64,000 nt of DNA from an uncultured Erythrobacter sp. (GTDB lineage Bacteria > Pseudomonadota > Alphaproteobacteria > Sphingomonadales > Sphingomonadaceae): contig CANLPY010000001.1 of assembly GCA_947493165.1 (NCBI GenBank), forward strand, positions 1,588,501-1,652,500, read 5' to 3'. Shown here one piece after another: positions 8,483 through 18,430 of the stretch. The position numbers and the translations under genes were made by a program. The notes beneath the pieces are model-generated. The model saw nothing but the letters and a program-made list of their open reading frames with translations, searched no databases and was not told the DNA's origin. Each line of letters starts with the position of its first letter. The first letter of the stretch is position 1.

Positions 8483-9931
8483 TTACCGCGACTGATTGGC
8501 GTCAGCTTGCGCCTGCAGGAAACTCAAGGTGGACTGCGAAGAGGCCACCGTGCGCTCCGCCGCGAAGAGGTTTGTCGACAAGCGCTCACGCAGACGCTCT
8601 TGCTGTTCAGCGATACGCTCTAGCCGATCTTCATTGCGTTCAATCTGATCTTCATAGCGCGTTACGGAACCGCCGAGCGATCCGGGATCGCCAATCGTTG
8701 TGTTGCTTCGAGCGAGATTATCGATCGTCGCAAACAGGCCAAACGGCCCTGTGGTAAACATTGCTGAGACGCCATCGGGGCTGTCACTCAGTGCCGAATT
8801 CAAGCGATCATCATCAAAGGTGAACGTGCCCTCGGCAGTGAACGATAGGCCAATATCGGAAAGCGTCTGCGGCTCTCCATCTTGGGCGCCTGGCATTACG
8901 ATTTCGGTGGTCAGCCGGGCAAGATCGCGCTTTAATTCGCGTGCGCCGCTGTCTGAACCAAGCTCGCCGCCTTGCGCCGCGGCGCTCTCGTTGAGTACGG
9001 TCGCAATCTCATTCAAAGCAGAGACGAAATCCCTCATTACAGAGCTAATGGCGCTGGTATCGTTCGAGAAACTGATTTGTGTCGGCGCGCCAGTATTTGT
9101 GCCGGTCAATTCCAGCGTCATGCCTTCAGGAAGCCCCGTCACAGTGTTGCTTGAACTGCTCATCGGAACGGTATCAAGCGAAAAGAGGGCATCTTGAGAG
9201 GTCTGGCGAAGCTGCCCAGTGTCAGTTGCTGGTTGCCAAGACAAATAGCTGAGATCACCTGGTGTGGCCGTTGGCGAAGCAGCTGAACTTTCACCTTCAA
9301 TCACAAAGCCATTGGCCGCGCCCTCGCTCCCCTTGATGACCAGTTGTGCACCGCTTGTGCCCTGCGCCACATAAGCATCGAGAGCGCCGCCACTGGCGCT
9401 GGCAATCTTTCCGGCAAGCGTTTCCAACGTATCGCTGGCCTCAATCGTGATTTCCAATGGGGTGCTGGCGGCATCCTCGGCGAAGGCCGCGCCGTCCACA
9501 TTGCCAAAGCGCACGCGAAGTGTGCCTTCACCCACCGGATCTTCGGCGTTCGCAAAGCTGGGTGAAATCAGCAATTGCTCACGCGCCAATTGGCTGACCT
9601 CCAGTGAATAGGTGCCTTCGGGGCTTGTGCCCGGCAGGCTTATCACCTCGGCGACCGCACTGTTTCCAATCTGCGCCTTCGATGCCACATCGCCAGTGCG
9701 AATCCGGTCACCCAAGGAGCTGGCAAGATTGGTTAGCGAACTGCGCAGCAGCGATGCTGCCGAAATACGCGCTTCAAGCGCTTCATTGCGCGTTTCAAGC
9801 TGCTCTCGGCGAAAGCCAAAGCTGGCCTCGGCAAGATCTGTTGCGAGCTGTGAGAAATTGACGCCATTGCCAACGCCAAAGGCCGCGATAATTGAAGAGC
9901 CGGGGTTTTCCATGCTTTGAAGAACGGTCAA
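8483..9931 (-). CDS. fliD: Flagellar filament capping protein FliD
   Basis: 'LSSLGDRI...EVISLPGTSPEGTYSLEVSQLAREQLLISPSF', C-terminal coiled coil; in operon with flhB and fliS. Confidence 0.92.
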   Translation of the reverse strand: MTVLQSMENPGSSIIAAFGVGNGVNFSQLATDLAEASFGFRREQLETRNEALEARISAASLLRSSLTNLASSLGDRIRTGDVASKAQIGNSAVAEVISLPGTSPEGTYSLEVSQLAREQLLISPSFANAEDPVGEGTLRVRFGNVDGAAFAEDAASTPLEITIEASDTLETLAGKIASASGGALDAYVAQGTSGAQLVIKGSEGAANGFVIEGESSAASPTATPGDLSYLSWQPATDTGQLRQTSQDALFSLDTVPMSSSSNTVTGLPEGMTLELTGTNTGAPTQISFSNDTSAISSVMRDFVSALNEIATVLNESAAAQGGELGSDSGARELKRDLARLTTEIVMPGAQDGEPQTLSDIGLSFTAEGTFTFDDDRLNSALSDSPDGVSAMFTTGPFGLFATIDNLARSNTTIGDPGSLGGSVTRYEDQIERNEDRLERIAEQQERLRERLSTNLFAAERTVASSQSTLSFLQAQADANQSR

Positions 9932-9943
9932 AGCCGATGGGAT

Positions 9944-11113
9944 TTAAGCGGTCTCACCAAATCTTTCAGTGACTCGCTTGTCGCCGCTTTTGGTGCGGCC
10001 CTCAGCATCAAATTGCAACTCATCAGGCACGGTAATGTCTGGCTTTCTCGGGTGCTCACCGCGCTTTAAAGACAGGACAAAGGCCACCAGTGATGCGATT
10101 GCAATATACAGCTCTTCGCGCACCATTTGATTGGCGCGGGTGGTGTAATAGACTGAGCGGGCCAGTTGCGGATAATGGAGGACAGGCAGATCGCGCTCAG
10201 CCGCGATTTCGCGCATGGCAAGCGCGGTCTCATCACGCCCTTTCGCCAACACCACCGGAGCCGGGGCAAGCGCGGGATCATAGGTAAGCGCAACGGAGAA
10301 ATGCGACGGGTTCACGATCACGAATTGTGCATCGGTCATCGCCGTGGCGACACCGCCGCGCGCCAGATCACGCTGACGTTGCCGGCGGGCCTGACGCATT
10401 TCGGGAGAGCCCTCAGCTTGCTTGCTCTCATCGCGCATTTCCTTGTGCGACATCTTTAGCTTGCCGAGGCGGCGCACCAATTGGATCGGATAGTCAATCA
10501 TGGCGATGACCAGCAGGCCAAGAGCCAACAGGCTGAGCAAGACCACCATGGAATCCCACGCATAACCGAGTTGGGCCTCCAATTCTCCGCGGCCCAGTCC
10601 CAACAGGCTGGAGATATTCGCGCTTACCCAATACCAAGCGATGCCGACCAGCAAGATCAGCTTAAGAATGCTTTTGCCAAGTTCGATAAGCCCTTGCGTG
10701 CCGAACATGCGTTTAAAGCCGGAACCTGGATTAATCCGCGATCCTTTGAATGCCATATTCTTGGCCACGAAGCGCCCGTCACCCAGCAACAATTGCGACG
10801 CTGCAGTGATCGCCAGCACGACAAGCCCAATGACAATGATCGGCGGCAGAAGCTCGTCCAGTGCAAAGCCCATCAAAGCCATGGGCGCCTCTGCTCCGAT
10901 TGTCCCGTAATCGAAACGAAAAGAAGCGCGTGCGACGGTGTAAATCCCATCAAGCAGCCAAGGCCCAACCAGCAGGAGTGTAAATCCGCCGCTGGCCACC
11001 CCAGCCGCTGTCGCAACCTCACGCGAACGCAGCACGTCACCTTTCTGCGCTGCATCCTTTTTGCGCTTCTCGGTCGGCTCAAACTGCTTTTCACCGGTCG
11101 TATCTTCGCTCAT
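9944..11113 (-). CDS. flhB: Flagellar export apparatus protein FlhB
   Basis: 'EKQFEPTEKRKKDAAQKGDVLRSREV', cleavage motif 'VIVNPSHFSVALTYD'. Confidence 0.97.
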   Translation of the reverse strand: MSEDTTGEKQFEPTEKRKKDAAQKGDVLRSREVATAAGVASGGFTLLLVGPWLLDGIYTVARASFRFDYGTIGAEAPMALMGFALDELLPPIIVIGLVVLAITAASQLLLGDGRFVAKNMAFKGSRINPGSGFKRMFGTQGLIELGKSILKLILLVGIAWYWVSANISSLLGLGRGELEAQLGYAWDSMVVLLSLLALGLLVIAMIDYPIQLVRRLGKLKMSHKEMRDESKQAEGSPEMRQARRQRQRDLARGGVATAMTDAQFVIVNPSHFSVALTYDPALAPAPVVLAKGRDETALAMREIAAERDLPVLHYPQLARSVYYTTRANQMVREELYIAIASLVAFVLSLKRGEHPRKPDITVPDELQFDAEGRTKSGDKRVTERFGETA

Positions 11114-11910
11114 TGCGATACCCCTGCAGAGCCAGCAACGATACGCTCCACCTCTGTCAGCGATACGTCGAGCAAGGATGATAATTGCTCAATCACGATA
11201 GGCATGACAATGATCAATGCCGCGATCCCGGCTAGCACACCGGCGGGCAAGCCCAGCGCAAACAGGTTCAGCGCAGGGGCTGAGCGAGAGATGACCCCTG
11301 TCACCAATTGCACCAGCAGCAGGATAAGAACGACCGGCAAAGCCATCGCCGCAGCTGTGGCAAAACCATAGCCAGCGAAATTAATCATCTCACGCCCCGT
11401 CGCGGCACCTATGGCAAACTCGCCGGCGGGCAAAACACGGTAGCTTTCGATCAACAGTTCAAACCATAGCAAATGCGCGCCAGTGACAAAGAACAAGAGG
11501 TTGAGCACGAGCATGAAGTAAAGGCCAAGCGCGCCTGACTGCGTTCCGCTGCTGGGATCGATAGAGGTGGCGATGGCGAGGCCCATCGTACCTGCAATCT
11601 GTTCCGCTGCGATCAACGGAACAGCAAAGGCGATTTGAAGAACAAACCCCAGCGCGACCCCGATCAACACTTCTTGAAATAGAGCCAGCGCCGCCTCGAA
11701 AGACATCATTTCAGGTGGCTTGGGCAAGGGAACCCAAGTGGCGATAAAGAACGCCAGCACCACGGCCAGCATCGCGCGCGCCTGACCCGGCACCGCGATG
11801 CCGCCGACCATCGGAGCAGCAAGAAGCGCTGCGCCGACCCTGACAGACAAGAACAAAAGCGCCCACAATTGCTCTTCTAGTGAGCCAAATCCGGGATCAA
11901 GCAGCATCAT
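11110..11910 (-). CDS. fliR: Flagellar export apparatus protein FliR
   Basis: Hydrophobic 266-aa protein between fliQ and flhB; 4-bp overlap with flhB. Confidence 0.95.
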   Translation of the reverse strand: MMLLDPGFGSLEEQLWALLFLSVRVGAALLAAPMVGGIAVPGQARAMLAVVLAFFIATWVPLPKPPEMMSFEAALALFQEVLIGVALGFVLQIAFAVPLIAAEQIAGTMGLAIATSIDPSSGTQSGALGLYFMLVLNLLFFVTGAHLLWFELLIESYRVLPAGEFAIGAATGREMINFAGYGFATAAAMALPVVLILLLVQLVTGVISRSAPALNLFALGLPAGVLAGIAALIIVMPIVIEQLSSLLDVSLTEVERIVAGSAGVSQ

Positions 11911-11926
11911 CGCGCGGCGCCTGCCA

Positions 11927-12199
11927 TCAACCTGAAATCGTGGCGATCTGAGCGAATATCTCGCGCATGAAATCGCTCAAAAGCGCCATCATTGTGCCGC
12001 CCAGCAAGACGAAGACAACCGCAACAATCGCCAGCTTGGGGACGAAAGTGAGCGTTTGCTCGTTTACCGATGTTGCTGCCTGGATGATGCCAACCACAAG
12101 GCCAATAGCCAGCGCTGCGAGCAGCACAGGTCCAGCAATCAAGGCTGTTACCCATAAGGTCTGATCAGCGAGCGAGAGAAGTTGCGCATCTTCCTGCAT
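11927..12199 (-). CDS. fliQ: Flagellar export apparatus protein FliQ
   Basis: 90-aa two-TM protein, 'ALAIGLVVGIIQAATSVNEQTLTFVPKL'. Confidence 0.95.
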   Translation of the reverse strand: MQEDAQLLSLADQTLWVTALIAGPVLLAALAIGLVVGIIQAATSVNEQTLTFVPKLAIVAVVFVLLGGTMMALLSDFMREIFAQIATISG

Positions 12200-12214
12200 T
12201 GCAGCGTTCCGCCT

Positions 12215-13027
12215 TTACCCAAAACTCATGGCGAGGCTGCCCATCAGCAGCGCCCAGCCATCGACCAGCACGAACAGCAACAACTTGAATGGCAGCGAAA
12301 CAATGGTTGGCGAAAGCATCATCATGCCTAGGCTCATCAAAACACTGGCGACCACCAGGTCGATCACCAGAAATGGCAAAAACAGCATAAAGCCGATTTG
12401 AAATGCGGTTTCGAGTTCGCTTGTGATGAATGCAGGCAATAGAATTGAGAACGGCACGTCATCCGTGCTGGCGAATGGCGGCGTTCCCGCGATATCGGCA
12501 AACATAACCAGGTTCGCCTCGCGCGTCTGACGCATCATGAATTCGTGAAATGCCTCACCCGCCGCAGCGATCGCACCGTCCGCAGTAAGCGCCCCCGCAG
12601 CATAAGGTTCAATCGCATTCGTGTTCACCAGATCAATCGTCGGCGCCATTATGAACATGGAGAGAAACAGCGATAATCCCACGAGCACCTGCGTCGGCGG
12701 ACTGCCTTGCAAGCCTAAGGCCTGCCGCAAGATCGATAGGACGACCAAGATTCTCAAAAAGCTCGTCATCATCAGCACCAAAGCCGGCAAAATGGTAAGC
12801 AGGCTCATCAAAATGAGCAGCTGGAGCGAGAAGCTCAGCGGCGCATCTTCACCGCTATCCGCGCCGTCTAGCGCGCGCTCGATAGCCGTGCCGATCCCCG
12901 GCGTATCTGAGTCCGGTAACACCGGGGCGGTAATAGGTGCCGCGGCAGCCAAAGCGTCTACTGGCACCGCTGCCAGGATCGAAAAAGCGCCCAAGAGCGC
13001 CAACAGGGAAGCGAAATGCGGCCTCAC
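12215..13027 (-). CDS. fliP: Flagellar export apparatus protein FliP
   Basis: 'LLILMSLLTILPALVLMMTSFLRILVVLSILRQALGLQGSPPTQVLVGLSLFLSMFIM', C-terminal 'LPFKLLLFVLVDGWALLMGSL'. Confidence 0.97.
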   Translation of the reverse strand: MRPHFASLLALLGAFSILAAVPVDALAAAAPITAPVLPDSDTPGIGTAIERALDGADSGEDAPLSFSLQLLILMSLLTILPALVLMMTSFLRILVVLSILRQALGLQGSPPTQVLVGLSLFLSMFIMAPTIDLVNTNAIEPYAAGALTADGAIAAAGEAFHEFMMRQTREANLVMFADIAGTPPFASTDDVPFSILLPAFITSELETAFQIGFMLFLPFLVIDLVVASVLMSLGMMMLSPTIVSLPFKLLLFVLVDGWALLMGSLAMSFG

Positions 13028-13332
13028 TGCTCAGCGTCCACCGGAATAGGTGTCTGTAAATGAGTCTCTGGGTCTGAACCGTCAATCTCGCTCAGGCGGA
13101 CCATACCCTGCCGCGTGCACCCGATCAGGATTTCGCGATCATGAAAGCGTACCACGGCCAGCCGCATACCCGGCGCGATCAAGTTGGTTTCGACCAGTCG
13201 CACCGTGCGCCCCTTGCCGCCCGCATTGTTCAGTCGGCTTTGCAGATGGCGGCTCAGCCTGAGACTACCCCAAATCAGCAAGGCCATGAGCGGCAGGAGC
13301 AACGCCAGCCTCAGAAAATATTCTACCATCAT
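13024..13332 (-). CDS. fliO: Flagellar biosynthetic protein FliO
   Basis: One TM then 'LVETNLIAPGMRLAVVRFHDREILIGCT'; between fliN and fliP. Confidence 0.85.
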   Translation of the reverse strand: MMVEYFLRLALLLPLMALLIWGSLRLSRHLQSRLNNAGGKGRTVRLVETNLIAPGMRLAVVRFHDREILIGCTRQGMVRLSEIDGSDPETHLQTPIPVDAEQ

Positions 13333-13661
13333 GGCGCGGGGCTCGCGTGCGTATCATCGGGCACGGGCGCTTCTGCTAGGCTGCCTTTGGCTGGCGCAGT
13401 CGGGGCTGCTGGTTCGTCTCCGGCTAGGCTAACAATCCGAAGGGCAAACTTACCATCCTGAGCGATCACTTCGCCCTTTGCGATAGCGCGGCCATTAGCT
13501 GTCACATCCAGCAATTCGTCGGTGAGCCGGTTGAGCGAGACAACGCTGCCCTCTCCCAATTCCAGCACTTCGCGCAGCGGTAAATCGGTGCGGCCCAGCT
13601 CAACGGACAAGCGCACTTTTACCTCGCCAAATCGACGCAAGGGATTGGCAATATCATTCAT
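13329..13661 (-). CDS. fliN: Flagellar motor switch protein FliN
   Basis: 'VKVRLSVELGRTDLPLREVLELGEGSVVSLNRLTDELLDVTANGRAIAKGEVIAQDGKFALRI'. Confidence 0.95.
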   Translation of the reverse strand: MNDIANPLRRFGEVKVRLSVELGRTDLPLREVLELGEGSVVSLNRLTDELLDVTANGRAIAKGEVIAQDGKFALRIVSLAGDEPAAPTAPAKGSLAEAPVPDDTHASPAP

Positions 13662-14575
13662 GGTTTAAACCCCTCATTGGAAAAGCGGGTCAATCGCACC
13701 GCCATATGATCATCAACCGCGCCCAAGGCACCGCGCGCAAAGTCACGCGTATCAATGCGCAGGGGGATCTCACGCGGGGCGAGCAGCGGGATCTCATCGC
13801 CCACAGACAAAGTTTCCAACCTTTCCAATGACAGGTCGAATTCCGCCAAAATCGCATCAATGGGCATGGGAATATTGGCAAAAGGCGCCGAGCGCGGATC
13901 AGCTGGACCTTCAGGCTGGCTGCGCTTTTGTGCTGCTGCGCTAAGACCGGGCAGCATTCCGTCCAATTGATCGGCGCGCATAGCGATCAACATTGACCAG
14001 CTATCGCCGCCCTTGGCGCCAATGCTGAGCGGAAGAATGGTGCAATCGCTCACCGTCTCGAAAGGTTTAAGACGCACCGCGCTTTCGCTGCGTACGATTA
14101 CGTCGCCGACTATGCCGTCGCCGCCACCGCTCGCCCGCGCCAGAGACTGCGCAATCACCTGCGCTACCCGGTCTATCAAAATAGCGGCAGAGCTCGGCAA
14201 GGGCGGCTCGGCGCTCTCTGGCGGCTTGCCATCACCGCCGAAAGATCGATCCGTCAGCGCCAAAGCGTTGGCCAAATTTAGAGAAAGCAGCAATGTCTGA
14301 TCGTCCCGCCCGCAGCGCAAAAGGCAATTGACCGCGATCGGGCCAATCTTTGCGAACACTTCACTGCCCTGCATTGGCTCGGGCTCACCCAGCGTGGCTT
14401 GCAGTTTTTCGCCCATGAACAGCGGAGCCAGATCGTTTGCGATGTGACTGGAACCATCGCGCAGCCACATCGACAGAAACTCGGCCCGGTCCTCTGGTCG
14501 GGGCCCGCGCTCGGTTAGCTCTGGGCAATGCTGCGCAATCGCCCGCGCGCCCGCAAAGGATTGTTGCATGTTCAT
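13658..14575 (-). CDS. fliM: Flagellar motor switch protein FliM (divergent)
   Basis: Position between fliL and fliN; 'ALTDRSFGGDGKP' (FGGDG motif); C-terminal SpoA-like region 'LSLERLETLSVGDEIPLLAPREIPLRID'. Confidence 0.85.
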   Translation of the reverse strand: MNMQQSFAGARAIAQHCPELTERGPRPEDRAEFLSMWLRDGSSHIANDLAPLFMGEKLQATLGEPEPMQGSEVFAKIGPIAVNCLLRCGRDDQTLLLSLNLANALALTDRSFGGDGKPPESAEPPLPSSAAILIDRVAQVIAQSLARASGGGDGIVGDVIVRSESAVRLKPFETVSDCTILPLSIGAKGGDSWSMLIAMRADQLDGMLPGLSAAAQKRSQPEGPADPRSAPFANIPMPIDAILAEFDLSLERLETLSVGDEIPLLAPREIPLRIDTRDFARGALGAVDDHMAVRLTRFSNEGFKP

Positions 14576-15156
14576 TGGACCAACAGCCCTCTGAAATGGA
14601 CCGCCTCAACACCGCCAAAACCCTCTTGTTCTTCCAGAACAGTGTTGACCGCTCGCGCCAGACGTTCGGCAAGCGCCTGCTTACCTTGGGCAGAGAAGAT
14701 GTCGTCTTCAGGCGTCGCAGCAAGCTCTGTCAGCAAGGCAGAACGGATCGCCAACTCATGCTGATTCACCCATTGCAAGACCCGCCCGTCATATTGGGTC
14801 GAAACAGCAATATCAGTCTGAATCAGAGCGGGCGAATTAAACAGATTGGACGTGAACGTATCTTCAAATGCGTAATAGGCTGTGCGGTGCTCGCTACCGC
14901 CCTCGCCATGAACAACGCTAACTTGGTCCTTCTCATCTCCGGTTGAGAAAGCGTAAGGGTCTTCTGCCCCTTTTCGAACCAATTTTGGCATATCGGGTTC
15001 GTTGGCGCTGGCTTCATTGCCGAATAGACCGGCAGCGAACGCACCATAAGCACCGCCCGCACCAGCGGCGAGCAACAGGACCGCGCCTAAGATGATTTTC
15101 AAGAGCCCGCCTTTGGGCTTCTCATCGCTATCATCGTCTTTCTTCTTCTTGGCCAT
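14572..15156 (-). CDS. fliL: Flagellar basal body-associated protein FliL
   Basis: Lysine-rich N-terminus, single TM, 'YYAFEDTFTSNLFNSPALIQTDIAVSTQYDGRVLQWVNQHELAIRSALL'. Confidence 0.92.
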   Translation of the reverse strand: MAKKKKDDDSDEKPKGGLLKIILGAVLLLAAGAGGAYGAFAAGLFGNEASANEPDMPKLVRKGAEDPYAFSTGDEKDQVSVVHGEGGSEHRTAYYAFEDTFTSNLFNSPALIQTDIAVSTQYDGRVLQWVNQHELAIRSALLTELAATPEDDIFSAQGKQALAERLARAVNTVLEEQEGFGGVEAVHFRGLLVQ

Positions 15157-15189
15157 GATCTAAATTCTCCGGTGAAATCAATTGCCGTT

Positions 15190-16629
15190 TCAGGCGAACA
15201 GTCCGAGATTATTGTCTAATTCCGCGGTCGGTTGGCTGTGGCCGATTGAATCGGATTGCGGATGAGTGTCGCGATCCGCGCCTGCACTCTCCTGCCGAGC
15301 AGAGCCTGCGTCCGAACCAGCAGTTGAGCTGGAGCCTGCGAATTCGCGTTGGCCCTGCCCTCCATTGCCCTGCCCTCCATTGCCTTGCCCTCCGTGACCC
15401 TGTCCGCTCTGGTTGTTTCCTTGACTTGAGCCAGGTGAACCGTGCTGCTGGCCGCTACCTTGTTCAGTCCCGCGCTGACCGGTGTTGACGATTTCTGCGG
15501 ATGCAGCGGCTGCACGTTCGGCCAGCATGGCCTGTACCGCTGGGACAAATCCGGGATCACGGCTTGAAAGGGTAGCGCGCAAATCGCCATTGCCTGCGTC
15601 AATTCGCATAGCGACCAGACCAAACTCAGCATGACGGACCAACACCTCAGGTCGTGCGGCGCGAGCTGTGTCTCGAGTTTGGGCGATCTGCTCGATAGCC
15701 TGATCAAGCGCAGGAGCGGCGTTGGCTTGCCCGGCTGGATAAGCGCTTGCAGTAGGAGCAGTTGTGACCGGGGTAGGTGCAGTTAAAACCAGCGCTGATG
15801 CAGACGGTTTAGACTCACCAGTTTCTGCGATATCTGTTCGCTGCACCGCCGCGTCTGGCACAATGGTCGTTTTGCCAGGCTTTCCCTCTGGGAGCCCAGC
15901 GCCTGACTTTGAACCTTTCAAATGAGAAACGGGCTGAACTGCAAGAGGGCGGAGCGGATCGTTAGAATCAATCGGCGTTGATTCGTGTTTACCAAGTTTG
16001 GTCTGGGACGGCACGATTGCCATTGCTGTTGGGGCCAAGACTTGCGCGCGACCTGGCTCAGGGCCGGAGGGCAACTCGGATGGCAGCGATGGCGATGATT
16101 GCTTGCTAGACGCTAAGTCAAAATTCGGCACAGCAGCATCGGCGGGTTGCGGCTTTGCTGGTTTTGGCGTGGCTTTTAATTGTGCCTGGCTTGCAGGCAA
16201 TTCGGATATTGGCTGAAGCTGCTTCGCGTCAGATTTAACAAGGGGCTGGCTTAGCTGGGTCGGACTTGCAGGCGGCAATTCCTTGCCGCTCGGCAAAAGC
16301 ACGCTGTCTTGCGGCAAAGTATTGCCATTATGGTGATTCGCGTCAGGGACCGCCAGATTGGCAGCAAGGGGTTCACCTGACAGATCGATAACGCCGCGCC
16401 CGTTCTCATGCGCTTGCCCAGCCTTCTTTATGGCCAGATTTGATACCTCTAACACCGCCATGAAAGGCTCAGCAAAGCGCTCGGCATCAGATGCAGAGAC
16501 GAAAGGGTCTTGAGGGTCAGCGCCGAGTAGATCGCCAGCCCCCTCTTCAGATGCTGAGATCATATTGACCTTCGATGGGCGCACTTCAGAAGTAGGCCCA
16601 AGGAGCGGAGTAGAAAATGCCAGTGTCAT
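15190..16629 (-). CDS. fliK: Flagellar hook-length control protein FliK
   Basis: Pro/Ala/Gln-rich; C-terminal 'LVRHAEFGLVAMRIDAGNGDLRATLSSRDPGFVPAVQAMLAER'; between fliJ and fliL. Confidence 0.85.
   Translation of the reverse strand: MTLAFSTPLLGPTSEVRPSKVNMISASEEGAGDLLGADPQDPFVSASDAERFAEPFMAVLEVSNLAIKKAGQAHENGRGVIDLSGEPLAANLAVPDANHHNGNTLPQDSVLLPSGKELPPASPTQLSQPLVKSDAKQLQPISELPASQAQLKATPKPAKPQPADAAVPNFDLASSKQSSPSLPSELPSGPEPGRAQVLAPTAMAIVPSQTKLGKHESTPIDSNDPLRPLAVQPVSHLKGSKSGAGLPEGKPGKTTIVPDAAVQRTDIAETGESKPSASALVLTAPTPVTTAPTASAYPAGQANAAPALDQAIEQIAQTRDTARAARPEVLVRHAEFGLVAMRIDAGNGDLRATLSSRDPGFVPAVQAMLAERAAAASAEIVNTGQRGTEQGSGQQHGSPGSSQGNNQSGQGHGGQGNGGQGNGGQGQREFAGSSSTAGSDAGSARQESAGADRDTHPQSDSIGHSQPTAELDNNLGLFA
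15356..15400. repeat. Three 15-bp tandem units in fliK encoding a GGQGN repeat
   Basis: TGCCCTCCATTGCCC / TGCCCTCCATTGCCT / TGCCCTCCGTGACCC; protein reads 'GHGGQGNGGQGNGGQGQ'. Confidence 0.9.
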
Positions 16630-17099
16630 GTCTGCGGGTCCCGGTCAGAAGAGTGTGATGGCGACTGGGAATGAGAGAGCAATTTGCGTGCCATCATTGC
16701 ACCATCAGGGTTGTCCCGCAGAGCGGCCTGAAGGTTTGCTTCACGCTTTGCTTCGCTCAAATGCTCATCGATCCGCTCTAAACGCTGCTCTTGTACCGCG
16801 AGCGATAATGCAGCGTTATCGCGCTCCTGTGCTGACTGACCGCTGGCGCGCTGGGCATGCTTTGCAATCCCCGCGAGCGATGCTGCGAAACGTGTGCGGT
16901 CGTGCAGGTCAGCGCCAATTGTGCCGCGCTGAGAGACGCCAGATCTCGCTGCCAACGCCCGGCTGCGCCGCGCCAGATCTAGCGACTGCGTTTCGCTCAT
17001 TTGAGCGTCAGCCAGCGCGCTCAGCGCTTCGCGCCGAGCAATCACTGCAACGCGCTTTTGCCGCTCAAGCAATTTGATCTTTTTGCTGAGCTTAGTCAT
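16626..17099 (-). CDS. fliJ: FliJ-like flagellar protein
   Basis: Helical, charged 157-aa protein between fliI and fliK; 4-bp overlap with fliK. Confidence 0.6.
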   Translation of the reverse strand: MTKLSKKIKLLERQKRVAVIARREALSALADAQMSETQSLDLARRSRALAARSGVSQRGTIGADLHDRTRFAASLAGIAKHAQRASGQSAQERDNAALSLAVQEQRLERIDEHLSEAKREANLQAALRDNPDGAMMARKLLSHSQSPSHSSDRDPQT

Positions 17100-18423
17100 C
17101 TCTTAAAAGCAGATCGAGCTGCGCGAAGGCATTGGCCAAAGACACCTGCTCCCCCCGCCCCTGTTGTAGGAAATTATCGATCGCGCTGCCACTCGCCAAA
17201 GCCCGGTCCAGCTCCGCATCAGCGCCCGCCCGGTAAGCCCCCATCATGACGAGATCACGGTTGTCTTCGCGCAGGGCCACGAGCCGCCGCAACACCCGCG
17301 CTTGCTCGCCCGCGCCCGGCGCAACAATGTCAGCCATGACCCGGCTTAGCGAAGCCGGCACATCGATCGCCGGATAATGCCCGCGCTGCGCCAAGTCGCG
17401 CGACAATACGATATGCCCGTCCAAAATCGCCCGCGCGCTGTCCACCACCGGATCATTGGCATCATCGCCATCCGCCAGCACCGTGTAGAGCCCGGTCACA
17501 GCCCCGCCGCTAGAGGCAGAGTTACCCGCCCGCTCAACCAGCTTGGTAATCGCCGCCAATGCAGACGGCGGATAGCCGCGCGCGGCCCCCGGCTCCCCCA
17601 GCAACAGCGCCAATTCGCGCGCCGCATGGGCGACCCGTGTCAGACTATCGAGGATCAGCATCACGCGCTTTCCAGATGCGCGAAAATACTCTGCAATCGC
17701 GCTCGCATATTGCGCCGCGCGCAGCCGCAAATTGGGTGCATGATCGGCTGGAACCGCCACCACCACAATCCCGCCCCGCCGCGCGCCCTGCATATGCCGG
17801 GCAACAAAGTCAGACACTTCGCGCGCGCGCTCTCCGATCAGAGCCACCACCGTCACATCGGCTTCGCAATTGCCCGCAATCATGTCGATCAGCACAGACT
17901 TGCCCACGCCCGACCCGGCAATCACGCCCAGCCGCTGTCCCACGCCCATCGTCGTCAGCGCGTTGATCGCGCGGATCCCGCAATCGAACGGCTCGCTGAC
18001 AGGGGAGCGTTCCAGCGCCCCTTCGCGCTGGCCAGCGAGCGGCCACTGCACCCGTAAATCAATCGGCGGCCCGCCATCAATCGGATCGCCCAGCCCATCG
18101 ACCGCGCGGCCCAGCAAAGCCTCGCCCACGCGCACATTCCCCGGCGAACCCAGCGCGCGCACTGGTGCATCCGGGCGCAGCAGAACTGTATCGCCAAGCA
18201 GCATCATCAAGGAATGGCCTGCGCGAAACCCGATCACTTCAGCCAGACTTTCCGGCCCGCCGATCTCACTTTCAATCGCGCCGAGTGACCCAATGGGCAG
18301 CGGCAATCCGGACACTTCAACCAAGCCGCCATCGCAGGCAACAACGCGCCCGGTCAGCACGGGCTCAGCGCTGATAGAGGCAGCGCGCATACGCTGCAAT
18401 TCAAGCTGCATTTCAGCCAGCAT
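17092..18423 (-). CDS. fliI: Flagellum-specific ATPase FliI
   Basis: Walker A 'GVIAGSGVGKSVLIDMI', 'VMLILDSLTRVAHAARELALLLGEP'. Start placed at 18423 (MLAEMQLEL) because the track start at 18537 runs into fliH. Confidence 0.95.
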   Translation of the reverse strand: MLAEMQLELQRMRAASISAEPVLTGRVVACDGGLVEVSGLPLPIGSLGAIESEIGGPESLAEVIGFRAGHSLMMLLGDTVLLRPDAPVRALGSPGNVRVGEALLGRAVDGLGDPIDGGPPIDLRVQWPLAGQREGALERSPVSEPFDCGIRAINALTTMGVGQRLGVIAGSGVGKSVLIDMIAGNCEADVTVVALIGERAREVSDFVARHMQGARRGGIVVVAVPADHAPNLRLRAAQYASAIAEYFRASGKRVMLILDSLTRVAHAARELALLLGEPGAARGYPPSALAAITKLVERAGNSASSGGAVTGLYTVLADGDDANDPVVDSARAILDGHIVLSRDLAQRGHYPAIDVPASLSRVMADIVAPGAGEQARVLRRLVALREDNRDLVMMGAYRAGADAELDRALASGSAIDNFLQQGRGEQVSLANAFAQLDLLLRDD

Positions 18424-18430
18424 GGCGCGG

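Noticed and set aside
10481-11371. 296-aa plus-strand ORF opposite flhB/fliR
   Set aside because: Shadow ORF over conserved flagellar export genes.
15356-15400. CRISPR-like repeat
   Set aside because: Units are directly tandem with no spacers and encode in-frame GGQGN in fliK.
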